Part shown: positions 1 through 8,612 of the stretch, in pieces
Numbering within the stretch: position 1 is the first letter of the stretch
Layout: each line of letters opens with the position of its first letter
NCBI RefSeq assembly: GCF_900169565.1
Contig: NZ_LT828648.1
Span: 2,764,501-2,828,500 of the forward strand
Reading direction: 5' to 3'
Length of the DNA: 64,000 nt
DNA from: Nitrospira japonica
GTDB taxonomy: Bacteria > Nitrospirota > Nitrospiria > Nitrospirales > Nitrospiraceae
Translations under genes and position numbers: made by a program
Notes under the pieces: generated by a model
What the model was told of the DNA's origin: nothing
Databases searched by the model: none
Seen by the model: the letters and a program-made list of their open reading frames with translations, nothing else

Positions 1-1405
1 TGAGTTGAAGCCGCTGGTTCTGACATTCAGACATGCAGCAAAGGGGGCCGGTTCCATGTCGGTCTGGGGACGATGGCCGATCGCCGCGTCGGAATCCGAG
101 GCGACGGCCAGGCTTGTCACCAAACAACTGGACTGCGGACCCCTCATCGACCTCTATGGAGTATTGCCCGGGCGTCTTGCCGGTCCGCTTCCACTGAACG
201 CCGATCTGAACGTGATCATGGACAGGAAGAGTGGAGCAGTGACTGTGAATGGACAGGAAACCATTGGCCCGGCGAGGGTGTCTCGAAAAGACGGGGGGCC
301 GGTCGAAGCCACGGTTCGACTCGGGCAGGACGTGACCTGGCACGATCGGTCGGTGACCGTCTCAAAGTTGACCCTGGCATCGGACCGGCCCAACGGCACG
401 GCGGATCACGCGTCGGCAAGAGGGTACTTCAATTTCGGGCGGGTCAGGGAAGCGGAATTCGAAGGAAAAATTGCTTCGTTGGATGGGGGATGGTATGGCG
501 CGCTGCTTTCCAAACAGGATTCCGCGTCAGGCGCGCCGACTCACTCCGAAGGAGGAGCCGGCGCGACGACGTCCGGTCCGAAGCCGGAGGCTCCATTCAC
601 CCATCTTGACGGCGTGCTTTCGATCGGTTCCGTCTCCTACGGCGGGATGACGATCGGCCCGGGCCGGTTGACCGTGAAGGGAATCGAAGAGCGGATCGAC
701 TTGGTGGTCGAACCGACCGGAATGGCCGACGGCAAAGTCGAAGGGTCGCTGGCGTTGACCGGACGAGAAGGGGCTGGGCGTTTCGAATGGATCGGCAAGG
801 GCGAAGCCCTGAATATCGAGACTCTGTTGAAAGCGCTCGAACCGGGAGAGACGGCGCGCTTGACCGGCATCGGATCGTTTCAAACGTCCGGAACCGGAAC
901 TCCGAGCGGGACGCAGCAGGGAGATCCGGCGAAGGGATCGCTCAGTTTCACCGTGACGGGCGGACAGTTTACGCGGATACCGCTCGCCAGTTTTCTCGCC
1001 AAGGAAACCCACGTGGAAGAGTTCAATCGAATGGGATTTTCAGAGTTTCGAGGAGACATGCGTTGGGAGACCGGGAATGTGTTCATGGATCGGATCGTGG
1101 CGACCGGGAGTGTGTCGTCGCTGGAAGGCAGCGGAAAGCTCGGGTCGGACGGCGCGCTCGACGGACTGATCTTTGTGAAGATCGGCCCCTCGTTCCGGCG
1201 AAACCTCAAGATTCCCTGCATGTCGGCTATCCTACTCCTGCCGGATGGGTTTGCCGCGCTGCCGTTCGCGGTGCGCATCAGCGGCACTGCAAAGGCTCCG
1301 GTGTATCGGGTCGATCCGTCTCCTTGGGACCAGGCTAAAGGTACGATCACCGATGTCGCGGGAAAAATGAAGAATCTGGTCATGGGATGCCGGGAAGGGT
1401 CATAG
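1..1405 (+). CDS. AsmA-like envelope protein, C-terminal part (5' end outside window)
   Basis: The reading frame is open to the left edge, so this is the C-terminal 466 or so residues of a longer protein. The TTG at position 5 is unlikely to be the true start. Repetitive glycine-rich beta segments are followed by a terminal region around residues 325-460 that contains 'FNRMGFSEFRG', 'GSVSSLEGSGKLGSDGALDG' and a final 'VRISGTAKAPVYRVDP'. This is the layout of AsmA/YhdP/DUF3971-type C-terminal domains, which form elongated periplasmic bridges for lipid transport or outer-membrane assembly. The gene ends with TAG and is followed by a repeat-bearing spacer. The family call rests on motif style rather than alignment; a different large envelope protein with an AsmA-like tail is possible. 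Confidence 0.6.
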   Translation, partial: ELKPLVLTFRHAAKGAGSMSVWGRWPIAASESEATARLVTKQLDCGPLIDLYGVLPGRLAGPLPLNADLNVIMDRKSGAVTVNGQETIGPARVSRKDGGPVEATVRLGQDVTWHDRSVTVSKLTLASDRPNGTADHASARGYFNFGRVREAEFEGKIASLDGGWYGALLSKQDSASGAPTHSEGGAGATTSGPKPEAPFTHLDGVLSIGSVSYGGMTIGPGRLTVKGIEERIDLVVEPTGMADGKVEGSLALTGREGAGRFEWIGKGEALNIETLLKALEPGETARLTGIGSFQTSGTGTPSGTQQGDPAKGSLSFTVTGGQFTRIPLASFLAKETHVEEFNRMGFSEFRGDMRWETGNVFMDRIVATGSVSSLEGSGKLGSDGALDGLIFVKIGPSFRRNLKIPCMSAILLLPDGFAALPFAVRISGTAKAPVYRVDPSPWDQAKGTITDVAGKMKNLVMGCREGS

Positions 1406-1426
1406 GGATCGGCAGGAAAACTCGAA

Positions 1427-1512
1427 GCACGAAATACGAAACCAAAAGTCCCAAAGCCGCATTTCTTGTGGTTTCGAATTTCGGATTTCGGATTTCGAAT
1501 TTCGGGTTTGGC
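1427..1512. repeat. CGAAATTCGAA-type interspersed repeat, copy 1
   Basis: A left arm made of 'CGAAGCACGAAATACGAAAC' faces a right arm with repeated 'TTTCGAATTTCGGATTTCG' units, so the element is an imperfect inverted repeat about 85 bp long. It is much richer in A and T than the flanking genes. Related elements occur at 16293-16579, 17643-17878 and 60965-61050. The rest of the 1406-1747 spacer holds the palindrome at 1588 and no gene that I can support. Confidence 0.8.
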
Positions 1513-1587
1513 CGTGACTGTTGGGTGCTAGTGCTTGGGTTTTGTGATTTAAGTATTGGGATGTGGAGCTTTCCCCCCTTGGGCCCC

Positions 1588-1603
1588 CTGTCAATTTTGA
1601 CAG
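1588..1603. promoter_or_regulatory. Palindromic operator candidate, site 1 (CTGTCA-N4-TGACAG)
   Basis: The 16-bp sequence CTGTCAATTTTGACAG is a perfect palindrome. It lies 144 bp before the start of the small exported protein at 1748. The hexamer TAAGAG begins exactly 23 bp after it on the + strand. Sites 2 and 3 (21788 and 26736) have the same arms, the same 4-bp spacer length and a TAAGAG or TATACT hexamer at the same 23-bp distance. The binding protein is unknown. Confidence 0.7.
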
Positions 1604-1747
1604 TTTCTGCCACTTGGTCAAAGTGATAAGAGTGTGATAAATAAGTGCCTCGTTTAACGTGATGCCGGCCCGATGACGTACGGAAATCAACGTGCTGTTC
1701 GTTCCGGCCCACCGTTCCATAACTCCCATTTCAGAAAGGATTCCCTC

Positions 1748-2224
1748 ATGTACAAAGTGATGTCGGTGGTGTTGGCTGGAGCCATGTTGATGGCCGTTCC
1801 GGTGTTTGCGGCGGACGCACAATCGGACACGAATATGGAGATCTTGAAGCAGAAGCTCAAGGCGGACAAGAAGCTGTTGGTCGCGAGCAACATGGAGCTC
1901 ACGGATGCGGAAGCCAAGCAGTTCTGGCCGGTGTACGAGTCGTATCAAAAGGACTTGGAAGGGGTGAACCAGCAGCTCGGCAAGACGATCATGGAATATG
2001 CCGAGGCGTTCAACAAGGGAACGATTTCGAACGATACGGCCAAGAAGCTGCTCAATGAGGCCCTGTCGGTCGAGGAGCAGGAAACCAAGCTGAAGCGCAC
2101 CTATGCGGACAAGCTGGAAAAGGTCATTCCGGCCACGAAGGTCGCGCGGTACATTCAGATGGAGACCAAGATCCGTTCACTGATCAAGTTTGAGATGGCT
2201 CAACAGATTCCGCTGGTGTACTAG
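1748..2224 (+). CDS. Small exported helical protein, paralogue 1 of 3
   Basis: A protein of 158 aa with a Sec signal peptide of about 21 residues ending in a 'VFAAD'-like cleavage site. The mature part is charged and helical and carries a motif near the start, 'MELTDAEAKQFWPVYESYQK', that reappears as 'MVLNEKQWDKFWRVYDEYEK' at 19854 and 'MKFSDQEAAVFWPVYRQYEV' at 31681. I infer a periplasmic protein of the small helical type, superficially like Spy/CpxP but lacking their LTxxQ motifs. I do not recognise the family by name. The start was chosen because AGAAAGGA lies just upstream and the signal peptide begins there; a longer frame to 1673 adds nothing plausible. A strong terminator follows. Confidence 0.8.
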   Translation: MYKVMSVVLAGAMLMAVPVFAADAQSDTNMEILKQKLKADKKLLVASNMELTDAEAKQFWPVYESYQKDLEGVNQQLGKTIMEYAEAFNKGTISNDTAKKLLNEALSVEEQETKLKRTYADKLEKVIPATKVARYIQMETKIRSLIKFEMAQQIPLVY

Positions 2225-2249
2225 TTCGAACACAGCGGTGAGTACGCCG

Positions 2250-2289
2250 GTGCCCCCTTCCCTCTCAGCAGGGGAGGGGGCACTGTTTT
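2250..2289 (+). terminator. Rho-independent terminator
   Basis: A 14-bp stem (GTGCCCCCTTCCCT pairing with AGGGGAGGGGGCAC, one G-T wobble) with a 6-base loop is followed by TGTTTTC. It lies 26 bp after the stop of the exported protein and separates it from the universal stress protein. Confidence 0.85.
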
Positions 2290-2372
2290 CATGGCCCATC
2301 ACGTGTCGGTGAAGGACGGGACGAACCAATCGGTCAATGTGATTCATCGGTGGTTTGAAACGAGGAGGGAAC

Positions 2373-3245
2373 ATGCCAGCAGCGGATTCCAATGACGTGG
2401 CGATTCTGCAACAGGTGTTTCATCCATCCGATTTTACCCCCGCCAGCGAAACGGCTTTTGCGCACGCGCTGAAGGCCGCGCTCGTCGCTCAGGCCGATCT
2501 CACCATTCTTCACGTATCGACGAAGGAAAACTCCGACTGGACGGAATTCCCAGGCGTCAGGGCGACGTTGGAGCGGTGGGGACTTTTGCCCAGGAACAGC
2601 TCGACGTCCGACGTCGCGAAACTGGGCATCGGCGTCAAGAAGATTCAAGCGCGGCATGACGATCCGGTGGAATCCGTGACCGCCTATTTGAAGAGCCACA
2701 ACGCGGACTTGATCGTGCTGGCGACCGATCAAAGCAAGGAGCAATTTCAGTGGCTCAGCAAGTCGGTGGCCGAGCCGATCGCGCGCAAGACCCGCCTGAT
2801 GACCTTGTTCATTCCGAAGGGACTGAACGGATTCGTGTCGCTCAAAGACGGCTCCATCTCGTTGAACAGCATCCTGATCCCCGTCGCGACCGTTCCGCCG
2901 CCGCAGCCGGCTATTCAAGCCGCCGTCCGTCTGGCCCGCCGCATGAACATTCCCAAGGGCGTATTCAATCTCGTGCACGTCGGAGACAAGACCACCATGC
3001 CGGCCGTGAGCGTTCCGGACTTGCCCGGATGGACGTCGAACGTGCTGACCAAACAGGGCGAGGTCATCGACGTCATCGTCGAGACGGCGGCCGAGGTCAA
3101 GGCCGACCTGATCGTCATGACCACTGACGGACGAAACGGATTTCTGGACGCCTTGCGCGGGAGCCATAGCGAACGGATTCTCCGGCGAACACCCTGTCCG
3201 CTGCTGGCCATCCCGGCCGGCGGGTTCATCTCATCCGTGATGTGA
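2373..3245 (+). CDS. Universal stress protein, tandem UspA domains
   Basis: A cytoplasmic protein of 290 aa with two UspA-like alpha/beta domains, about residues 9-150 and 165-290. Each has the typical opening strand ('ILQQVFHPSDFTPASETAF' and 'ILIPVATVPPPQPAIQAA') and an 'ADLIV' strand. The second keeps an ATP-binding-type loop, 'TTDGRNGFLDALRGSHSERI', and the classical ending 'RTPCPLLAIPAG'. The first has lost the matching glycine loop, so perhaps only the second binds nucleotide. Such proteins help cells survive stress or starvation. The ATG was chosen because GAGGAGGGA lies 2 bp upstream; a TTG at 2355 is also in frame. It is followed at 57 bp by a sulfatase gene. Confidence 0.9.
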   Translation: MPAADSNDVAILQQVFHPSDFTPASETAFAHALKAALVAQADLTILHVSTKENSDWTEFPGVRATLERWGLLPRNSSTSDVAKLGIGVKKIQARHDDPVESVTAYLKSHNADLIVLATDQSKEQFQWLSKSVAEPIARKTRLMTLFIPKGLNGFVSLKDGSISLNSILIPVATVPPPQPAIQAAVRLARRMNIPKGVFNLVHVGDKTTMPAVSVPDLPGWTSNVLTKQGEVIDVIVETAAEVKADLIVMTTDGRNGFLDALRGSHSERILRRTPCPLLAIPAGGFISSVM

Positions 3246-3302
3246 CAGGATCGACAACGTGTCAGGCCGGTAACGAGCCGATTACTGCGTGTAGGAGGGA
3301 TC

Positions 3303-4835
3303 ATGAAACGGATGCTGTTCCTGATGGGCCTGGCGATGGTCTTCTTCAGTGCCGGGGCGATGTGCCAGGAAGCTCATGCGGCAGACAAGAAGCCCAACAT
3401 TCTCGTGATCATGGGCGACGACATCGGCTGGTTCAATCCAAGCATCTATCATCGCGGGATCATGGGATATCAGACGCCGAACATCGACCGGATCGGCCAT
3501 GAGGGCGCCATGTTCACGGACTGGTATGGCCAGCAGAGTTGCACGGCCGGCCGGGCGGCGTTCATCACGGGCCAGTCTCCGATTCGGACTGGTCTCACGA
3601 AAGTCGGGCTGCCTGGCGCGGATATTGGATTACGCCCGGAGGATCCGAGCGTGGCGGAGATTCTCAAGCCGCTGGGTTATGCCACCGGGCAGTTCGGAAA
3701 AAACCATTTGGGCGACAAGGACGAGTTTTTGCCGACGAATCACGGTTTCGACGAGTTCTTCGGCAACTTGTACCATTTGAATGCCGAGGAGGAGCCGGAG
3801 AATCCGGATTACCCGAAGAATCCCGAGTTCCGGAAACGCTTCGGGCCCCGCGGTGTCATCCATTCGTTTGCCGACGGAAAGATCGAAGATACAGGCCCCT
3901 TGACGCGCAAGCGGATGGAAACGGCCGACGAAGAGTTTCTTGCCGCCGCGCTCGACTTCATCGACCGCCAGCATAAAGCGGGAAAACCCTTCTTCTGCTA
4001 CTTCAACAGCACACGCATGCATGTCTTCACGCATTTAAAGAAGGACAGCGAGGGGAAGACCGGACTGGGCGTGTATCCGGACGGCATGGTTGAGCACGAC
4101 GGTCACGTCGGGCAGTTACTGAAGAAGTTGGACGATTTGAAGATCGCCGACAACACCATCGTGGTCTACACCACCGACAACGGCGCCGAGGTCATGACCT
4201 GGCCTGACGGAGGCAGTACGCCATTCAAAGGTGAGAAGGCCACCAATTGGGAAGGCGGATTCCGAGTACCGACGGTCATTCGCTGGCCTGGAGTGATCAA
4301 ACCGCACACTATCTACAATGACATGTTCGCGCATGAGGACCTCATCCCGACGTTCGCCGCGGCAGGCGGAGACACAGATGTCGTCGAACGCTGCAAGAAA
4401 AGCTGCCAGTCGGGAAAGAAGTCGTTTAAGGTCCATCTCGACGGGCATAATCTCGTGCCGTTCTTCAAGGGCGAGGTGAAGGAGTCGCCGCGCAAAGAAT
4501 TCCTCTACTGGAGTGATGACGGCGATCTACTTGCCTTGCGATTTCAGAATTGGAAAATTGCCTTCAAGGAGCAGGAGCATACGGGTTTCAACGTCTGGAA
4601 GCGAGAATTCACGAACCTCCGTTTCCCCACTCTCTACAACATCCGAGCGGACCCGTTTGAACGGGGACCGGAGTCCATTGAATATGGCCGGTGGGCGGCG
4701 GACAGAATGTTCGCGGTCGTTCCCTCGCAAGCTGTGGTGGCGCGTTGGTTAGCGAGTTTCAAAGAATTTCCAATCCGTCAGAAACCCGCGAGTTTCAACC
4801 TTGATGAGGTCATGCAGAAGATGTCGCCGAAGTAG
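3303..4835 (+). CDS. Arylsulfatase-family sulfatase, Cys-type, exported (copy 1)
   Basis: A protein of 510 aa with a Sec signal peptide (residues 1-27, ending 'EAHAAD'). Typical sulfatase features follow: 'NILVIMGDDIG' (metal-binding aspartates 39-40) and the activation motif C-T-A-G-R at residues 80-84, whose Cys80 would be converted to formylglycine. The conserved 'FGKNHLGDKDEFLPTNHGFD' block and 'VYTTDNGAEVMTWPDGG' also match the family. It would hydrolyse sulfate esters in the periplasm; the substrate is unknown. A close paralogue lies at 9688, and a formylglycine-generating enzyme that could activate both is at 30587. An AGGAGGG-type ribosome site lies just before the ATG. A phosphonate or phosphate ester substrate cannot be excluded. 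Confidence 0.93.
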   Translation: MKRMLFLMGLAMVFFSAGAMCQEAHAADKKPNILVIMGDDIGWFNPSIYHRGIMGYQTPNIDRIGHEGAMFTDWYGQQSCTAGRAAFITGQSPIRTGLTKVGLPGADIGLRPEDPSVAEILKPLGYATGQFGKNHLGDKDEFLPTNHGFDEFFGNLYHLNAEEEPENPDYPKNPEFRKRFGPRGVIHSFADGKIEDTGPLTRKRMETADEEFLAAALDFIDRQHKAGKPFFCYFNSTRMHVFTHLKKDSEGKTGLGVYPDGMVEHDGHVGQLLKKLDDLKIADNTIVVYTTDNGAEVMTWPDGGSTPFKGEKATNWEGGFRVPTVIRWPGVIKPHTIYNDMFAHEDLIPTFAAAGGDTDVVERCKKSCQSGKKSFKVHLDGHNLVPFFKGEVKESPRKEFLYWSDDGDLLALRFQNWKIAFKEQEHTGFNVWKREFTNLRFPTLYNIRADPFERGPESIEYGRWAADRMFAVVPSQAVVARWLASFKEFPIRQKPASFNLDEVMQKMSPK

Positions 4836-4917
4836 GCGACGATGCTGAGTCGTCGGCTTGTCCCGAAGCAGGTGATCGGAATGGCCGTGGTTCACAACCT
4901 GATGTGAGCCATCACAC

Positions 4918-5331
4918 ATGGCGAGTCAACCAACTGAAACATCCGTAGATCGTCCGGTGGACCCACTCGTCACCTGGGCCAGGGTCGTGTATGCCCTGCA
5001 CGCGTTCAGCCTGCTCACCGCGATCATCGGCACGGCGACGCTGGTCGGCGCATTCCTGACCGGTTGGCCGTCGATCATCGCCGTGATATTGAACTATCTC
5101 AAGCGGAGCGAGGTGCGCGGAACATGGCTCGAATCGCACTTTCGATGGCAGATCCGCACGTTCTGGTTCGGACTGCTGTGGGTCTCGCTCTGCGTGGCGT
5201 TCGTCGTTGCGACATTGGGGATCGGCATCCTCGTCGCGTGGCTCCCGCTGGGCGTGGTCGGTCTGTGGTTCGTCTATCGGATCGTGCGCGGTTGGGTGAC
5301 CCTTGGAGACGGCCGGCCGATGTACGCGTGA
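4918..5331 (+). CDS. Small integral membrane protein, DUF4870-like
   Basis: A protein of 137 aa with three or four hydrophobic segments, about residues 25-45, 48-60, 82-103 and 105-123. The pattern of a short polar N-terminus, a 'GWPSIIAVILNYLKRSEVRG' block, then a 'SHFRWQIRTFW' block before a transmembrane segment is typical of DUF4870/Tic20-like bacterial membrane proteins of unknown function. No good Shine-Dalgarno site is visible before the ATG. It lies between a sulfatase and a lipoprotein on the same strand and is probably co-transcribed with the latter (37-bp gap). Confidence 0.75.
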   Translation: MASQPTETSVDRPVDPLVTWARVVYALHAFSLLTAIIGTATLVGAFLTGWPSIIAVILNYLKRSEVRGTWLESHFRWQIRTFWFGLLWVSLCVAFVVATLGIGILVAWLPLGVVGLWFVYRIVRGWVTLGDGRPMYA

Positions 5332-5368
5332 TCCAGCGAGAGATGACTAAGGAAGGATTGGTTGCCGG

Positions 5369-5950
5369 ATGACCATCATCAAGAAGAGCGCGATCCGGTC
5401 TGCGCTGATTCTCGTCATAGTGACGGCCGTCGGATGTGCCGGAGGCCTGGTCGGGAGTAAAGAGAAGAAACTGGCTTACTTTAACAGCCTGGAGCAGGAG
5501 ACGCTGGCTCGATTGGTCAAGGAACATCCGAAGGCCGAGCAGGAATTGCGGGATTCCGTCGGTTACCTCGTGGCGGAAAAAGACGTCGTGAAGGTCCCCA
5601 TGTTCGGGGCCGGCGGAGGGGCGGGCGTGGTGTTCGACAAGGAGACGGCCACGCGATCGTATCTACGGATCCCCGAACTGCAATTTGGAGCCGGCTGGGG
5701 CGGCCGCGCCGAGAAGGTCGTGCTGATCTTTCAGGACGTGCACAAGCTGCGCGATCTTGCCGACGGCAAGTGGCATGCCGGCATGGAGGCGGAGGCGACG
5801 GCGAAGGTGGCAGACGTCGGGCTCGCGGGAAGCGGAAATACCACGGAGCTTCTCAAGAAAGGATTTTCCACCTACGTGCTGACCGATGCGGGTGCTTCCG
5901 CGACGGCGACCGTCAGCATGATACGGGCGCAACCTTATTCGATCGATTGA
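5369..5950 (+). CDS. Lipoprotein with a YSC84/SYLF-like domain (remote)
   Basis: A protein of 193 aa with a type II signal peptide and lipobox V-G-C at Cys23. After a short helical segment, residues about 70-190 are glycine-rich beta sequence such as 'VPMFGAGGGAGVVFDKETAT' and 'QFGAGWGGRAEKVVLIFQD'. This layout resembles the lipid-binding SYLF/YSC84 domain found more clearly at 26052 in this window. I infer an envelope-anchored lipid-associated protein; the relationship is remote and needs a profile search. It sits upstream of the DUF1254 gene at 6029. Confidence 0.6.
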   Translation: MTIIKKSAIRSALILVIVTAVGCAGGLVGSKEKKLAYFNSLEQETLARLVKEHPKAEQELRDSVGYLVAEKDVVKVPMFGAGGGAGVVFDKETATRSYLRIPELQFGAGWGGRAEKVVLIFQDVHKLRDLADGKWHAGMEAEATAKVADVGLAGSGNTTELLKKGFSTYVLTDAGASATATVSMIRAQPYSID

Positions 5951-6028
5951 ATCGAGACGAGACGTCGGGATGATCAATTGCGGCGAGGTGCCGCAGCATA
6001 CAGCATCTGAATCAGAAGGGAACGCATC

Positions 6029-7087
6029 ATGATGAAAGCGGTTGTCGGAGCATTGACGATAGTGATGGTCATGTCGGTCGGCGCGCACGCGAAGTCCGGT
6101 TCGCCCGCCAAGTCTGTTTCTCCGGCTCCTGCCGGCAAGCCGCTGCTCGTGACGATGGACAATTTTATCCGGGCCGAGTCGGATCTGTATTTCGGCAACG
6201 TCGTCAAGGACAAGGGATTCGGCCGTTTCTCGCATACGCGCCAGGTGACCCCCGTCAACAAGCAGCCGATCGTTCGCATGAACCGTGACACGCTGTATTC
6301 GGCCGCCGTCTTCGACCTCGACGCAGGCCCCGTCGCGATCACGCTGCCTGACTCCGGAAGCAGATTCATGTCCATGCAAGTGATCACGGAGGATCACTTT
6401 ACGCCGCTGGTCGCGTACAAACCCGGGAGCTATGCCCTGACCCGAGAGGACATCGACACGCGCTACGTCCTGGTGGCCGTTCGTGCGCTCGTGGATCCGA
6501 CCGATCCCAACGACCTGGATGAGGTCCATGCCCTGCAAGACGCGATCAAGGTCGAGCAAGCGGGTAGCGGGAAATTTGAAGTTCCACGTTGGGATCCGGA
6601 GAGTCAGAAGAAGATCCGGGAAGCCTTGATCGTATTGGGATCGACGTTGTCGGATTCGAAGCACATGTTCGGCACCAAGGAACAGGTGACGCCGCTGCGG
6701 CATCTCATCGGGTCCGCGGTGGGATGGGGAGGGAATCCCGATACTGAGGCGACCTACCTCGGCGTGACCCCAGAGCGAAACGACGGGAACCAGGTCTATA
6801 AGCTGACCCTCCGCGACGTGCCGGTCGACGGCTTCTGGTCGATCACGGTGTACAACGCGAAGGGCTATCTGGAAGCGAACAGGTACGACACCTATTCATT
6901 GAACAGCATCACGGCGAAAAAGCGGATCGACGGCTCGGTGACGGTGCAGTTCGGCGGGTGCAACGGGAAAATCGCCAATTGTCTGCCGATCATGCGGGGA
7001 TGGAACTATACCGTCCGTCTCTATCGCCCGCAGCCCGAGATCCTGAGCGGCGGCTGGGTCTTTCCGGAGGCGCAGCCCGTGAAATAA
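6029..7087 (+). CDS. DUF1254/DUF1214 exported protein, copy 1
   Basis: A protein of 352 aa with a Sec signal peptide (about 21 residues, 'GAHAKS'). The N-terminal DUF1254 part includes 'VRMNRDTLYSAAVFDLDAGP' and 'RFMSMQVITEDHF'. The C-terminal DUF1214 part has 'VPVDGFWSITVYNAKGYLEA' and ends 'NYTVRLYRPQPEIL'. These are diagnostic for the family, which is common in proteobacteria and Nitrospira and has no established biochemical role. A second, longer member lies at 22035. Two adjacent ATG codons (6029 and 6032) could start it; AGAAGGGA lies upstream. The hdeD-like gene follows after 25 bp, so the two are probably one transcript. Confidence 0.9.
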   Translation: MMKAVVGALTIVMVMSVGAHAKSGSPAKSVSPAPAGKPLLVTMDNFIRAESDLYFGNVVKDKGFGRFSHTRQVTPVNKQPIVRMNRDTLYSAAVFDLDAGPVAITLPDSGSRFMSMQVITEDHFTPLVAYKPGSYALTREDIDTRYVLVAVRALVDPTDPNDLDEVHALQDAIKVEQAGSGKFEVPRWDPESQKKIREALIVLGSTLSDSKHMFGTKEQVTPLRHLIGSAVGWGGNPDTEATYLGVTPERNDGNQVYKLTLRDVPVDGFWSITVYNAKGYLEANRYDTYSLNSITAKKRIDGSVTVQFGGCNGKIANCLPIMRGWNYTVRLYRPQPEILSGGWVFPEAQPVK

Positions 7088-7112
7088 ACTTCCGAATCGG
7101 GAGGAACAACAG

Positions 7113-7694
7113 ATGATCGCCTTTCGTATGTTGGACCAACTGAGCAGGAATTGGGGCTGGATTGCGTTGCGGGGAGTCGCGGCGGTGATTTTCGGCGTCC
7201 TGGCATTTGCCTGGCCCGGAGTCACCCTCGTTGTCCTGGCGTTGTTTTTCGGTGCGTATGCATTGATAGACGGGATCTGCGCGTTGGTGGCGGCCTATCG
7301 AGGGCGGGAGGGAAGCACGCCGGTCTGGCCGCTCGTTCTCATCGGTTTACTGGGCGTCGCAGCGGGGATTGCGACGTTTCTCTGGCCAGAAATGACGGCG
7401 CTCGCGCTGCTCATGTTCATCGCCTTCTGGGCCTTGTTGATCGGTATCGCTCAGATTGCCGCCGCAATCCGTCTGAGGAAGGAAATCGACAACGAGTGGA
7501 TACTGGGGACGTCGGGCGCGCTGTCCGTGCTGTTCGGCGTACTCATGATCGCAAGTCCGGGAGCGGGAGCGCTCGCGGTGGCCTGGATCATCGGAGGTTA
7601 TTCGGTCGCGTTCGGCCTGCTCCTCATCGTGTTGAGTCTTCGCCTGAAGAAAGTGGCCGACCGAATGGCGCCGAAGCTGAGCGCGCCGGTATAG
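7113..7694 (+). CDS. HdeD-family (DUF308) membrane protein
   Basis: A protein of 193 aa with six predicted transmembrane helices in three hairpins, each repeat containing a 'GVLAFAWPGVT'-like, 'GIATFLWPEMT'-like or 'GVLMIASPGAG'-like turn. This threefold repeat is the hallmark of HdeD/DUF308 proteins. E. coli HdeD is linked to acid resistance at high cell density; here only a stress-related inner-membrane role can be inferred. GGGAGGAAC precedes the ATG at good spacing. It follows the DUF1254 gene closely and is likely in the same operon. Confidence 0.9.
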   Translation: MIAFRMLDQLSRNWGWIALRGVAAVIFGVLAFAWPGVTLVVLALFFGAYALIDGICALVAAYRGREGSTPVWPLVLIGLLGVAAGIATFLWPEMTALALLMFIAFWALLIGIAQIAAAIRLRKEIDNEWILGTSGALSVLFGVLMIASPGAGALAVAWIIGGYSVAFGLLLIVLSLRLKKVADRMAPKLSAPV

Positions 7695-7716
7695 ACCTGT
7701 GATCGTAGTTGCGCTG

Positions 7717-7733
7717 CGACACTCAATGTGTCG
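7717..7733. promoter_or_regulatory. Inverted repeat upstream of a barrel gene
   Basis: CGACAC-TCAAT-GTGTCG is a perfect 6+6 bp inverted repeat in the 150-bp spacer between the hdeD-like gene and the barrel gene at 7845. A second, looser pair (CTACC...GGTAG, about 7760-7787) follows. There is no T-run, so an operator is more likely than a terminator. No other copy was noticed. Confidence 0.4.
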
Positions 7734-7844
7734 GCAGTACATCGGGAGATGGAACTTGATGCTACCCAGATGAGATGGTCGGTAGGGTAGGAACGTCACT
7801 GTGGAACTGAAACCATAGGTGCGCATCCCTTTGAGGAGCAGTCT

Positions 7845-8570
7845 ATGAACCATCGACATGACATAAGCAGAGATCAAGCCTGGCCTCAGAGTGGCCTGGC
7901 GGTCTTGTGGGTACTTGCCTTATGTGTCGGCGTTTCGATTCTTCCGGGCATGGTCACGGAATCGGTGGCGGACGATTCGCTCCGAAGCAAGAAATGGGAA
8001 ATCCTTCTGTCGCCGCAATATACCTTGACCAAGAATCTTGGATTCACGGGCGGCACCACGGCGAAGATAGACGATACCTGGGGGTTCGGCCTGCAGATCG
8101 GTTACAATTTCAACGAACATTGGAATCTGGGCGGATTTTTTTCCTGGAGCCAGCCCGATTATCAGGCGGTGGTCCAACCGGCTCCCGGCAATTCTGGGCC
8201 TGCTCGCAACATCAGCGGAAATCTGCAGATGAACACGTTCGGCGGCGTGCTCACGTATAACGTGCTCTCAGGTCCCCTCACGCCCTATGTCGAAGGAAGT
8301 CTGGCTGGGACCTATATCAACACGGATATCGCCGATGGACCTCCCGTTTCCGGTTGCTACTGGGACCCTTGGTTCGGCTACATCTGCGGCACGACGCAAC
8401 CGACGAAGTCCGGCACCTTCATGACGTACGGAGTCGGCGGCGGATTGCGTTGGGACATCAATCGGTACTTCTTGGTTCGTGGCGGGGTCAGGCAACAGTG
8501 GATAGACTTATCCAATACGGGAATTCCAGGTTTTACGACATTCAAGCTCGACATTGGCTTTAAGTTTTAA
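7845..8570 (+). CDS. Outer-membrane beta-barrel protein
   Basis: A protein of 241 aa with an N-terminal hydrophobic export segment (about residues 17-40). Alternating strands rich in aromatic and glycine residues follow ('WEILLSPQYTLTKNLGF', 'WGFGLQIGYNFNEHWNLGG', 'GPLTPYVEGSLAGTYI'), and the C-terminus ends in phenylalanine ('TFKLDIGFKF'), the usual BamA recognition signature. An eight-stranded OmpA/OmpW-sized barrel fits this length. One loop holds two cysteines ('GCYWDPWFGYICG') that could form a disulfide. GAGGAGC precedes the ATG. Function and transported substrate are unknown. Confidence 0.8.
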   Translation: MNHRHDISRDQAWPQSGLAVLWVLALCVGVSILPGMVTESVADDSLRSKKWEILLSPQYTLTKNLGFTGGTTAKIDDTWGFGLQIGYNFNEHWNLGGFFSWSQPDYQAVVQPAPGNSGPARNISGNLQMNTFGGVLTYNVLSGPLTPYVEGSLAGTYINTDIADGPPVSGCYWDPWFGYICGTTQPTKSGTFMTYGVGGGLRWDINRYFLVRGGVRQQWIDLSNTGIPGFTTFKLDIGFKF

Positions 8571-8612
8571 TTGAGCGGCAACCCTCACAGCCGTCCAGAG
8601 GATTCTCAGGAC

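Noticed and set aside
4837-4855. Hairpin CGACGA...TCGTCG after the first sulfatase
   Set aside because: Six-base stem without a T-run; too weak to call a terminator.
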